From: Zopfochytrium polystomum
Taxonomy: Eukaryota; Chytridiomycota; Chytridiomycetes; Chytridiales; Chytridiaceae
Assembly (NCBI GenBank): GCA_025765615.1
Contig: JAIVFJ010000253.1
Location: 24,668-88,667 of the forward strand
Direction of reading: 5' to 3'
Length of the DNA stretch: 64,000 nt
In this document: piece by piece, positions 42,817 through 54,009 of the stretch
How the letters are laid out: each line of letters starts with the position of its first letter
How positions within the stretch are numbered: the stretch's first letter is position 1
The notes under the pieces: model-generated
Database searches by the model: none
What the model was told of the DNA's origin: nothing
Seen by the model: the letters and a program-made list of their open reading frames with translations, nothing else
Made by a program: the position numbers and the translations under genes

Positions 42817-45800
42817 ATGAGCAAGTCATTGAGATTTGGATTTTTGAATGCCCATGGATCCTTAGCTGGACATTCAGATCAAGTTCAAGGAAATTTTTTC
42901 AGATTTTCAAGTAGACTATATGTTGTTTTCAGATATTGGAATGTGGAGTTCTGACAGTATGAGTGCAGTTCAGGGGTGTTGTTGCTGAGGCAAGGGGGGT
43001 TCCCCCTCCTTATCAACCTGGGCGGAATGTTGGAACAAGGGCAAAGAAGGGAGTGGCTGTTGTGGTGAGCGGGGATCTGGACAGTGATGCCCACCTGGTG
43101 GTGCAGACCCTGCACAGGTCCCCCAAGGGAGAATGGATAATTGTGAAGATGTCGGAGCTGATTGTTGGATTGACATACTTTGCGCCAAGCGCACCTCTGG
43201 AGTCATTGCAGGAATTCCAAGATCAAGTTAGTCAAGTTAGCACTCTTATGCCTGCAGCACCCTTTCTGATCATTGGAGACTTCAACATTTGGATGCGTGA
43301 ATATGGATGCCGCACCTCTGCTCCTGCTGAACGTGTTTGCTGGCTGCAGGACTGGCTGCGACCCTCCTTCCCAGTGGAGGAGGGTTGCGCCGGTTCGTGG
43401 CCAGTGGACCACAATGACAGAGGGACGGGCTGGTGGACCTGGTGGACGGGGGGTCACTGATCTTCTGTTTGTCAACCAGCATGCTCTCCCCTTTGTTCAG
43501 AACCTGGTTGTCCATGATGACCCTTCAGAGTATGTTGGATTCTCAGATCACAGGCTGTTGACCTTTCACCTTCAATGGGGATCTGACCACCAAGCCCCCG
43601 TTTGAGCGCCTGAATGTTCGTCGGCTCATGATGAGACAGACCAAGTATGCTAGCTGCCTTGAGAAGACCAGGAAACCCATCAGAGCCCAGATTCATTCAG
43701 TTTGGAAAGAAGTTGAAGCTGCCGCTGAGGCCGGAGAGCTCTGGACTTTATGAGAGGCGCTTGGCTTGTGTGGATGCTGTTTCAGACTTGGTCAGTGCAG
43801 TGGCTCATGGACAATGCTGTTAAGGTGGCTGGGAAAGTTCGCTTTAGGGGTGGATCTGGAGGACCAGAGGTCCGGGAGAAGCATCTGGAGGAGCTAAAGC
43901 ACCGTCGCGTGGAGGCGCGAAGGGCTGCTGAGGCTCACCCAGATGATGATCCTGTGGGGCAGAAGATGGCCTGGACTCAGTTTCGTCAGTGGAATAAGAT
44001 TGTGAAGATTGCCATCAAGCGGTACAGGAAGCGTGTATATTCAGCTGTTCCAGGACTCTGCTGTGCGTGACTTTGCTGGTGAGGCTAAGCGCATCAAGTG
44101 TCAGAAGGCTCGTTCAGATAGGAGCCAGTGTGCCCTTGACCCCCAGAAGATGGGCCATTACGAAGATCATTTCCGCACAACCATAGGGCATGATCCAACT
44201 GGAACTGATGTCCCTGACGCCGTGGCTCTGGAAGAATCAGCGGTTACTGTGAACAAAGTCCCTCTGAAGCAGTCTGAAGTCTCCTGGATTAAGAAGGTTC
44301 ATGTTGAAGAAGCCTGCAAGAATGCCCCCAGGGGCAAAGCCCCTGGAGAAGACATGCTTTTTGGGGAGTTGGTCTCAATTGCTCCGCACTTGGTTGCTGC
44401 AGTCCTGCACAGATTCTTTCAGCTTGTGGCCTCTCTTCATGTGGTTCCTTCTCTGTGGTCTGTGGCCAATGTGGCCTTGGTCTACAAGAACAAGGGGCTC
44501 AACAGCGATGTTGCAAACTACAGACCCATCTCCTTGTGCTCTAGGATGCGACTGGTGTTTGAGCGAGTGATTGCACCCCAGGTTGAGCGCGTGGTTGAAG
44601 GCATGATCCACAGGGCGCAGGGAGGTTTCAGAAGAAAGCGGTCCACCATGGACCAGGCCTACACTTTGCATGAGCTTCAGCAGCTGAACCCCCAGATGCA
44701 TGTGGTGTATTTGGACATTAAGGCTGCGTATGACTGCACAAACAGGAGTCTGGTGTGGGACTCCATCTGGTTTGCCAAGAATGACAAGAGTCGTGACTTT
44801 ACAAGGACTCAACTGCTGCCGATCCTCAGATCTTTGTTTGATTTCAATGCATGCCAGCTGCTGGTACTTGGGAACAAGTCTGCTCAGATCCAAGTGACAA
44901 GAGGATTTCTCCAAGGCACAGTCCTGTCACCCATGCTGTTCAATGTTGCCATCAACTCCTTGCCTCAGACATTGGCCATGTCTTTCAGGGACCACATGCT
45001 GACATTTAATGCAACCTCGCTCAACTCGCTGCTCTTTGCAGACGACTCCTCAGTTTTTGCCAAGGATGCGACAGTACTTCAGAGAATGCTAGACAAGGTG
45101 CATGAGTGGTCCCTTAAGCGGGGGATGACATTTGCTGCCAAGAAGTGTGTTGCAGTTTCAGCCAAGAAGAATTTGAAGTTGAAGATGAATGGAGTGGAGA
45201 TTCCCCAGGAGGAGTCTACTACCCAGTTGGGTCTTGTGCGCACCTGCAGGGGTATTGACTTTGAGGCCTCGCTGGCCATGAGACTGAGGAAAACAGAAAA
45301 GATGCTGGCCTTTTTGGCTGCTCGGGGTTTCAATGGCTGGGGCTTCAGGCCCGTGAGCTCTTACAGGGTTTACATGTGTTTCCTGAGACCAATGATGGAG
45401 TATGGGTTTGCACTGCGCCCCCTGACTCACACACAGCTGAAGGATGCGCAGAAGTTGCAGGACAAGTGCCTGCGGCAGGCGCTGTCACTGGGGAAGACCT
45501 CCTCAGGGGCGGCCCTGCATCTGATGTTTGGAGTGGTCCCTGTGGCAGCCAGGAACAAGATGCTGAACGCCAGATACTTTTTCAGACTGCACCACATTCA
45601 GGATGCTCGCAACACAACGGCTCAGATGTACAGGCACATGGTGGAAAAGATTGCTTCAGGGGCCTCTGTGGGACAGTCCTTGACAAAGTTTTCGCTTGAC
45701 TATACGGATATTCAGGATTTCTTGAACTCTGTGAGGCGGCCCTCCTTTGTGGAGTTGCCACTTGTGGTTCCCACAACCAAGGCCTATGACATTGAGTTGC

Positions 45801-46606
45801 CAGTGGTGAGAACAAAGAACATTGAGGCTGCAGACATGCTGGCAATGCACAAGCGGGCTCTGGTGAGGTGCCAGCAGAAATCCTCCCCCACAGGGGTGGC
45901 TCAGGCTTTGGAGGTGCCTTCACACATGGGGCCATGCCAAGTTATTCGATCTGGTGCGGCATTTAACAGGAAGTGGCTCAGACACCTGCTGATGTGGATG
46001 GCTGGGATGGTAGCATTTCACCAACAGTGTGCAAGGGCTGGCTGTGCAGAGAAGTGCACTAGGAGGCATGTTTTGGAGTGTTCAGGTGTTAAGGACAGGC
46101 TGGAGAGGCTGCATCCTGAGTTGATTCCCACTGCAGAGCAACAGGATTTGAACATTTCAGCAGTGGATTTGGGCCTAAGGTCGCTGGTCTTTTGGGCCCC
46201 CTACAGTGCCAAAGCTGAGGACAAGATCTCTAAGGAGACTCGCATTACATCAAAGAAGATGGGAATGAAGCTGGCCAGAATGATCATGCAGATGCGCATT
46301 GAGTGTGGAGGACTTGCGAATTTCACTGATGCTTCAGAGACAACAGCAGCAGAGGAGGCAGAGGTCGTGGTGGAGGCAGGTCGTGTGGACCGACAGGATA
46401 TGAGCATTCAGGAACGGATGGCAGCAGCCAGGGTGCGCAAGCTTGCAAGGTCGGTCATCATCACCACCTACGATCCAGTACGGAACAAACAGTGGCGGGA
46501 GTCAAGGGAGAAGTGGAAGAAGAAGGAAACTGAGGGTGTTGAGGGGACAGTGGACGGCAATGGGCATGTGGACTCTGATTCAGAGGAGGAGGCTGGAACT
46601 GGGTGA
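42817..46606 (+). pseudogene. ORF2 type A with several +1 insertions
   Basis: The start ATGAGCAAGTC is present at 42817. Compared with member 6, extra bases occur near 42893, 42974, 43369, 43566, 43748, 43796 and 44047, mostly by lengthening a homopolymer. All fall in the first 1.25 kb (endonuclease and linker). From about 44048 to TGA at 46606 the frame is open and covers the whole RT and the C-terminal cluster. In this copy the protein cannot be made in one piece. Confidence 0.9.
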
Positions 46607-46907
46607 CAGTTTGTGCAGTGTTTCAGGTGCAGTCCTTCGAACCTCATTTGTTTTCTATTTGTTTTCTTGTTGTTAAATTTCACCTCACCTCTGTGGATCC
46701 TCTCCTCTTTTTCTTGTTGACCTAGTTGCTGTCCTTTGTTTTCTCTTTGCCTTTTGATTCTCTACCTGGCACCTCTTTCTTGCCTCTGGACATGTCTCTC
46801 CTATTTCATATGTATGCACTTTTTAACTTTCAAAGTTGCAGATCCCTCACCCTCTCCCTCGGGGGGGGTTGGAGCGAATAAATCCCGTTGAAAAGTTAGG
46901 GTTAGGG

Positions 46908-47309
46908 AGCAGTAGCTCAGTTGGTTAACACCTCTGAGTTTGCTGGTGAGGGGCGCCGGTTCGATCCCGGCAAAGGTCAGAGGGGAAGAGCGTCTAAAAA
47001 CCATCCGATAAGGACACCCCGACCCTCCTCTGGTAGCCCCTGGTGGTTAGTACGGTGAAAGCCGTGCGAGGTAGCTCAAATAACGGGAAGGTACCTGGCA
47101 CGCTACCCAGGTACTGGGCCGTCGCGGTTAAGTTGAGTGATGTCCTCCAATGACGGCTCCCCATAAGGACAGCTAAGGAGACTATACTGACCGGCGCGAC
47201 TGATGAGAGCGGCTACCGGTGTGCTAAGCATGCTCAAGGTTTCACGGTGCCTAGTGAATAAAGTTGAGCCCCAGTTGGGGGGCCTGAGGGTTCAACTCCC
47301 TCCTAGGTA
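46908..47309 (+). other. tRNA-like leader of type B (copy 1)
   Basis: The first bases give a good box A (TAGCTCAGTTGG, 46913-46924) and box B (GGTTCGATCC, about 46958-46967) with a perfect T-arm GCCGG-TTCGATC-CCGGC, the layout of an internal RNA polymerase III promoter. The same stretch can fold into a long hairpin, CCTCTGA/TCAGAGG (46931-46937 with 46977-46983) plus TTTGCTGG/CCGGCAAA. The last 62 nt (47248-47309) form a second tRNA-like fold: a 7-bp end stem TGCCTAG/CTAGGTA directly abutting T-arm GAGGG-TTCAACT-CCCTC, an anticodon-like stem GCCCC/GGGGC, and no D-arm. Homology to ORF1 of type A begins immediately after it. Confidence 0.65.
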
Positions 47310-47981
47310 CGGATTACCGACCCCAAGGTTGATGCAGAGACCAAGCTCAAGCAGATTTTCAGACCCAGATCCTCCGTGGTTGAGGCCCGCCGTGCGGCGC
47401 CGGACTATGTCCCACCTGCGTGGTCCCTCGCCGGAGCGAAGTATGTCCCAGTATATATCCGGCCGAACCTAGCAGATGTTGGCAGGGCTGCCCCTCGCCA
47501 CAGTCTCAGACTCTTGTTCACTGCTGCAAATGGATTCCCCCGAGTACCTGAAATCTCTGTGATTGGAAGACATGCCTCCTTGATGGAGTGTTGGGTATTG
47601 GAATCTGAGAGAGCCAAGTTTGTTGCCGCCTGTAAAAAGGCTGAGGTTGTGGTGGACGAGGAGTGTGAGCCATGGAAACCCTCGCGCCTTCCGATCAGGG
47701 GCCGAGGCTGAAGCTGCTGCTGCCGAGCATTTGTGAGCCGCATTGCTGGAATTCTGAACCACCCGACATTCCGTCCCTCTGTGCTGCTGGCGAAGTCTAT
47801 CTGTGAATTTGTGCCCCGCCAGTTTGTGGCTGACCTGAAGGTGAAGCTTCGCGACCCGTCACACTTTCCTGCCAAGGGGAAGGAGCCGGAGACGGAGGCA
47901 GAACCTTTAGAGACACCCAAGCCCCGTGGGGCTGAAGACACAGGAGCTTCCAGTGGTGCCGACGAGATGCTTGATGATTGA
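47310..47981 (+). pseudogene. ORF1 type B, truncated and frameshifted
   Basis: Corresponds to the C-terminal third of the type A ORF1 (YVPVYIRPNLADVGRAAPRH and EISVIGRHASLMECWV). An extra T near 47692 leads to a TGA, and a missing C near 47727 restores the frame to the end (DEMLDD). Confidence 0.85.
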
Positions 47982-50900
47982 TGGACTTAGATTTGGATTT
48001 GTGAACTTGAACTGCTCGCTCTCAGGACATGTCAAGAACATCGATCAAGCATTCTCAGATTTCCATTCAGATTATATTTTGTTGGCGGACACTGGGCTTA
48101 CTGTGGTGGAGAATAACCCGTTGAGGGGATTGGTGGCTGATTCACGGGGTCCGCCCCTGGAGTATGTGGTACGCCAGGCGATCGGGCATAAGGGCAAGAA
48201 GGGGGTGTCCATTCATAAGGGCAAGAGGATGGAGGAGGACCTGGTGGTCCAGACTCTGGAGAAGGACACAAAGGGGGAGTGGATTATTGCAAGGATGTCG
48301 GAGATTATCATGGCAGTGGTGTACTTTGCACCCTCGACGGATTTGGAGGTGCTTCAGTCATTCTCAGCCACAGCAGACAGGATTGCAGGGGCTAATCCCC
48401 AGGCACCCTTTCTGATCATTGGAGATTTCAACACTTCACTGCAGGAGTACGGATGTGCTCACTCACAACCCAGGAACAGGGTGGACTGGTGGCGCACTTG
48501 GACTGATGGTTCAGGATGGAGCAGGGTTGAGCCCGTTCGGGGCCAGTGGACCACCTTCTCACCCAGACTTGCTGGCCCTGCAGGCAGGGGAGTCACTGAC
48601 TTGCTCCTTGTGAATCGAGCTGGACTTGGAGCTGTGCATAACTTGGTTGTCCATGACGCACCTGAGGAACACTTGCCTTTCACAGACCACAGGATGCTCA
48701 CTTTTGAGATTCGAACACACCTGACCATGAAACCACCCTTTGAGAGACTGAATGTGCGCAGGCTGATGCTGAGACAAGTCCAGTATGAGAAGAAACTTGC
48801 AGAGACCAGGAAGCCCTTGAGACAAGAGATTCACTCAGCAGTGGAAGACTTTGAATGCTGCTGCTGTAGCTCAGGAGGAGTGGTCTTTTGAGCGCAGACG
48901 TGCCTGTGCAGACTCTGTATCTCAGTTGGTGGTGAAGTGGCTTGTGGACACTGGAGTCCAAGTGGCTGGGAAGACCAAGTTTAGGGGCGGTGCAGGCGGC
49001 CCTGATGTCGAGGAGAAGCATTTGGAGGAGCTGAAGCGCCGGCGGGACTTGTCGCGCATGGAGGCTGAAGCCCACCCTGATGATGATCCTGTCGGGCAGA
49101 AGGACGCCTGGGCAAAGTTCAGGCAGTGGAACCGGCTGACAAAGGTGGCCATCAAACGCTACAGGAAGAGGGTGTACTCTGCTGTGCAGGATTTAGCTGT
49201 CAAGGACTTTGCTGCTGAAGCCAAGAGAATCAAGTGTCAGAAATCCAGAGTGGAGCGCACTCACTGTGCCCTTGACCCTCAGAAACTTCCAGACTATGCT
49301 GATCACTTTAGGGGAACCATTGGCCATGAGCCAACTGGTACTGATGCCGTCAACCAGAATGTCTTAGCTGCCTGCAGTGCTGAACGGCCCATGGTGCCTC
49401 TGAAGCAATCTGAAGTTGCCTGGATCAAGAAGAATGCCGTGGAAGAGGCTTGCAAGATTGCACCCCGGGGCAAGGCCCCAGGGGAGGATGCCCTGTTTGG
49501 CGAACTGGTGTGCATTGCCCCACATGTGGTGGCTCCTGTGTTGCAGAGATTCTTCCAGTTGCTTGCAGCCCTCCAGGTGGTTCCCACACTCTGGGGGATC
49601 GCGAATGTTGCCCTTGTGTACAAGAACAAGGGGGTGAACACTGATGTGGCAAACTACAGGCCAATTTCTCTGTGCTCAAGGTTGAGGCTGGTGTATGAGC
49701 GGGTGTTGGCCCCGCAGGTGGAAAGAGTGGTTGAAGGAATGATCCACCCCTCACAGGGTGGTTTCAGGCGCCACAGGTCCACCATGGACCAGGCATTCAC
49801 TCTTCATGAGCTTCAGCAACAGTACCCTGATCTGACTGTGGTGTACTTGGACATCAAGGCTGCCTATGATTGCACAAGCAGGAACTACGTGTGGGAATCC
49901 ATCTGGAATGCCAAGAATGACAAGAGTCCTGAGTTCACCAGGAACCAGTTGCTGCCGATTCTCAGATCCTTGTTTGACTTTAATGCGTGCCAGCTTCTGG
50001 TCATGGGACAGAAGTCTGATCAGATTCCAGTGACGCGGGGATTTCTACAGGGAACTGTGCTGTCCCCAATGCTGTTCAATGTTGCCATCAACTCGCTGCC
50101 TGAGGCGCTCTCTAGGGTGCCCCACAGCCAGTTGGAATGTGGTGGATTGAAGATCAACTCTCTGCTGTTTGCTGATGACTCTGCAGTGTTTGCAAGGAAC
50201 AAGGCTGTCCTTCAGAATCTGCTTGATGAAGTCCACAACTGGTCCCAGAGGCGGGGCATGACCTTTGCAGCACAAAAATGTGTTGTTGTTTCCAAGACAC
50301 GAAACTTGAGATTGCAGATGAATGGGGTGGTGCTCCCCCAGGAGAAGACCACACTGCAGCTGGGACTTGTGCGTGATTGCAACGGCATCGACTTTGAGAC
50401 GTCTCTGCAGATGAGGGTGAAGAAGACTGAGAAGATGCTTCAGTTTCTGAAATCTCGAGGGTTCAATGGCTGGGGATTCCGGCCTGTGAATGCGTACAGG
50501 GTGTACATGTGCTTTCTGCGGCCCATGCTGGAGTATGGGTTTGCACTGAGGCCAAATTCAGAGGCCTTCTTGGCCCCGGCCCAGAAGGTCCAGGACATGT
50601 GTTTGCGCCAGGCTTTGTCTTTTGGGAAAACATCCAGCACTGTGGCAATGCATCTGATTCTTGGAGTGGTGCCTATGGTTGCACGCAACAAAATGTTGAA
50701 CGCGAGATATTTCTACAGACTGCACCACACTCAGGACCAGAGAAACACCACCGCACACATGTACAGGCACATGGCGGAGCGGGGGCGGCGGGCTCCTGCA
50801 GGATCCCTCACCAGGCTCACTCTGTTCACACCGGATGTGGATCTATATTTTGGGTCAGTGCCACGGAAGGCCTTGGCACAGATTCCGTTTGTCAGACACA

Positions 50901-51733
50901 GGACTTATCCGTATGACCTTGAAGTCACCAGATCTGAGCCCAAGAACATTGATGCTGTCGCTATGCAGAAGATGCACACTGTGTCACTTGAGAAGTATAA
51001 GGAAAAGGCCAACTTGACTGGAGTGGCAGCACCCCTGGTGGTCCCCCCTCACCGGGGGCCCTGCCAGGTGGTTCGTTCTGGTGCAATGTTTAACAGGAGG
51101 TGGTTGAGATGCCTTGTGGCTTGGATGGGTGGCCGTGTTGCCTATCACCAGAAGTGCAAGAAGTGTGATGCTGAGCTGGACAGGAACCATGCCTTGGAGT
51201 GTTCAGGTGTGCGCCGCCTCCTGGAGGCGGACCACCCTGAGTCCATCCCAAGCATGGAGCAGGCGAGGAGGAACATCACAGTGCTGGATCTGCTGCTGCA
51301 GACGCTGACTTTCTGGGCGCCCTACACAGCCAATGATGCGGATAAGATCCCTCAGGAGACGAGGGTTGCTTCAAAGAAGCTGGGGATGAAGCTTGCTAGG
51401 CTGATTGCAAAGATTCGAGTGGAATGCGCTGGAATGAGGGACTTTGTGGATGCTTCAGAGACCACAGCAGAACAGGAGGCAGATTATTTGATGGAAGCAG
51501 GGACAGTGGATGATAGGAGGGCGGATTTGAGGACTCGCATGCAGATGGCGCTGGTGCGGCGGCAAGCTAGGGAAGCCCTGCGTGCACACTGGGATCCAGT
51601 GCGCAACAAGGGGTTTAGGGAATCGAGGAACAGGTGGCTGACTAAGGAGACTCAAGGAGTGACGGGGAAGCCGGACGGATCCGGATGGGTGGACTCTGAT
51701 ACAGAGAGCGGTGCTTCAGTGGGAGGTGGATGA
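47974..51733 (+). pseudogene. ORF2 type B with one frameshift
   Basis: Matches the member 7 ORF2 from its ATG. One inserted A near 48841 (CAGCAGTGG instead of CAGCGTGG) shifts the frame after residue about 290, between the endonuclease and RT. From there to 51733 the frame is open with all RT motifs. A single base decides whether this copy is functional. Confidence 0.9.
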
Positions 51734-52047
51734 GTGTCTGTTTCTGTTGCCTCATCATTTGTTTTCTATTTGTTTTTTGTTGTGTTGTCTTTATGTCTTT
51801 AAGCTGTTGTCTGGTTTAAGTTTATTTCTACTGTTTTTTCAGATTTCTTCTCTTCACCTTGGCCTCTTTGTTTTTCTTCTTCTTTGGCTTTCTCTCTCTC
51901 TCACATGTTCCTCCTCTGACCTCTTGGACTCTCTTTCTTCTCCTTTATATGCATGTACTTTTTTAACTTTCAAGTTGCAGATTCCTCACCTCTTCTCTTG
52001 GGGGGGGGTTGGAGCGAATAAATTCCATTGAAAAGTTAGGGTTAGGG

Positions 52048-54009
52048 AGGGGACTTTTTCTTTCGATACGTTCCCGACTTTGTTGGAAGACAAGGTCGAG
52101 GGCGCCTTCGCAAGCGGAAGTCGAGGTCGAAGACACCATCAGCGTGTCACAGCCCCCTAAGAAACAAACAACCCTTACTTTTGCGCCAGCCCCCGCCGCA
52201 TCCTCGTCATCTCAGTCTTCAACAGCACCTGCGACTCCCCTTGCCTCGACGCGCGAGTTCCCGCGCCGTCTATTTGAGGTTCATACGTCGCACGAATTCC
52301 ACGCTCTCGAGCGATCGCTCTTCAAATTTTATCAGAAACGCATCACCTGCAACCGCTGTCACCGCCCCCTCATCTCCAAGGGCCTCGCGGGACGAGCAAA
52401 CTCAGTCTCGAGCATCCAGCGCCTATCCATCCAGTGCTCTCACTGCCCCCACCCAGTTTCCCGACGATTCCACGTCGATCTCGCTCACCTCAGCCCCGAC
52501 GACTACTCCCTGCTGGACAGCGCCCTTCGACGAGTTCACGCTGAAGCAACCGCTTCAGCGATCCGATCCTACACCCACTTCACCCCCATTCGGCCCATCC
52601 CGTCCAACCGGAAGAAACGTACACCTCCTGTGGCGGAGGCGAACCCACCAAAACGAGGCCGAGCGGACGACGCAGACGACCAATCTGTGTCTCCCCGATC
52701 CTTTTCCCGCTCCCCATCGCTAAGCCACTCCCCCGCCCGATCTGCTCCCGCTAGCCCGTCCCCCGATCAAACGGTTATGTCCCAAGGCAGCCAGCCCACC
52801 TTCTCACAGGCCATGTTCCCAGACCCCCGACCCCGGCGCCCCCCTCCGTCGATGGAGGAAGTCTCAGATTTTATGGAACGAACGAATGCAATGCTCCGGC
52901 TCCATGGCGAGAAGCATGATTACAGCCTGGCGGTGATCGACGATCTCAAGGGCGAGATCGGTCGCCTTAAAGATACAATCAAACAAAAAGACAAGCGTAT
53001 CCGTGAGCTCGAGGCGGAAATCCTGCTGCTGCAGGTCAATCGGGAACGTGACGGTGGCGGTGGTGGAGGTGGAGGTGACACTGACGCTGGCGGCGGGGGC
53101 CGACGCAGGCCCCCAACCGGCGGCGACGACGATACTGACAACGGAGAGTGGGATGAGGAGGCAAACGAGCGTTCACGGCGCGGGGAGGGGGGGCGACGCC
53201 CCCCGTCTCGTGTTTCGGAACGACCACGGACACCAGGAGGATGGCCAAGTCTACCGCGATCGAAGCAGAATGTGCACCCGCTAAGTTTCGCTGCAACTGT
53301 TGCGCTCAACGGTCCTAAGCCCATTCATCCCAGCCCGTTTGTGAAAGGCATTTTTATCGCTGCCGACCCCAATGCCTCTGTTGACGACAAGATTGCTCAG
53401 GTTCTGAGGCCCCGTCCCTCAGCCGTCGCGGCTCGGCGCTCAGCGCCGGGCTACGTCCGGCCTGAGTCGTCGCTGCCCGAGGCTAAGTTTGTTCCAGTAT
53501 ACATTCGACCTAACCTTTCAGATGTGGGTCGGGCTAACCCCCGCCACAGCATGAGACTTGTGTTCAGACCTGAGAAGGGCTTCCCTAGAGTTCCAGAAAT
53601 TTCAGTCATTGGCCAATATGCTGCTCTGATGGAATGCTGGGTGTATGAGGGGGACAAGGAGAAGTTCATCAAGGCTTGTGCTGATGCTGAGATTGCTGTG
53701 GACACTGATTGTGAGCCCTGGATGCCCTCGAAGTTGAAGGATTCTCCTGAAGCTAGGGAATCAGCTGTGCAGGCGTATATCCGCCGCGTTGCTGGGATCC
53801 TGAACCATCCATTCTTCAGACCGCCACCAAATGTTGCCAAGTCTATCTATGCATCTGTGCCAAAGAAATTGGAGACACTCTTGAGGGGGAAGTTGAAGGA
53901 TCTCTCTCTGTACCCATCTGCACCTTCTGGTGCGAAGGGGAAGGGGAAGGAAACTGAGACTGAACCCACTGCTGTGCGTGCAGGCGATGCCAATGCCATG
54001 GAAACATGA
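52048..54009 (+). CDS. ORF1 type A (start unresolved)
   Basis: Open for about 653 codons to TGA at 54009. Layout: basic Ser/Pro-rich N-terminus; FHALERSLFKFYQKR with Cys pairs CNRC and CSHC (a possible zinc site); a Ser/Pro/Arg linker; a coiled coil (VIDDLKGEIGRLKDTIKQKD, followed by KRIRELEAEILLLQ); a Gly/Asp/Arg-rich linker; and a C-terminal domain with FVPVYIRPNLSDVGRANPRH and EISVIGQYAALMECWV. By analogy to LINE ORF1 proteins it should coat the RNA and form multimers. There is no in-frame ATG before about residue 246. The frame is open leftward through the telomeric junction (read as KLGLG) and the previous element's 3' tail. Initiation must be non-AUG, need splicing, or be lost. Member 1 has ATG at the equivalent place. 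Confidence 0.8.
   Translation, partial: RGLFLSIRSRLCWKTRSRAPSQAEVEVEDTISVSQPPKKQTTLTFAPAPAASSSSQSSTAPATPLASTREFPRRLFEVHTSHEFHALERSLFKFYQKRITCNRCHRPLISKGLAGRANSVSSIQRLSIQCSHCPHPVSRRFHVDLAHLSPDDYSLLDSALRRVHAEATASAIRSYTHFTPIRPIPSNRKKRTPPVAEANPPKRGRADDADDQSVSPRSFSRSPSLSHSPARSAPASPSPDQTVMSQGSQPTFSQAMFPDPRPRRPPPSMEEVSDFMERTNAMLRLHGEKHDYSLAVIDDLKGEIGRLKDTIKQKDKRIRELEAEILLLQVNRERDGGGGGGGGDTDAGGGGRRRPPTGGDDDTDNGEWDEEANERSRRGEGGRRPPSRVSERPRTPGGWPSLPRSKQNVHPLSFAATVALNGPKPIHPSPFVKGIFIAADPNASVDDKIAQVLRPRPSAVAARRSAPGYVRPESSLPEAKFVPVYIRPNLSDVGRANPRHSMRLVFRPEKGFPRVPEISVIGQYAALMECWVYEGDKEKFIKACADAEIAVDTDCEPWMPSKLKDSPEARESAVQAYIRRVAGILNHPFFRPPPNVAKSIYASVPKKLETLLRGKLKDLSLYPSAPSGAKGKGKETETEPTAVRAGDANAMET

Larger units (their letters stand above)
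40858..46894 (+). mobile_element. Array member 4: type A, frame-damaged
   Basis: Full-size type A element from AGGGGACTTTTTCTTTCGA to ATCCCGTTGAAAA. It matches member 6 without visible difference up to about 42633, then carries single-base insertions and about 0.5-1% substitutions (estimated by eye). Confidence 0.9.
46908..52034 (+). mobile_element. Array member 5: type B, frame-damaged
   Basis: Full-size type B element: tRNA-like leader (46908-47309), truncated ORF1, ORF2 and type B 3' tail. It carries three indels relative to member 7 (near 47692, 47727 and 48841). Confidence 0.9.

Noticed and set aside
47170..47240. Hammerhead ribozyme suggested by ACTGATGAGAG in the type B leader
   Set aside because: The required downstream CGAAAC core strand and stem II are not present.
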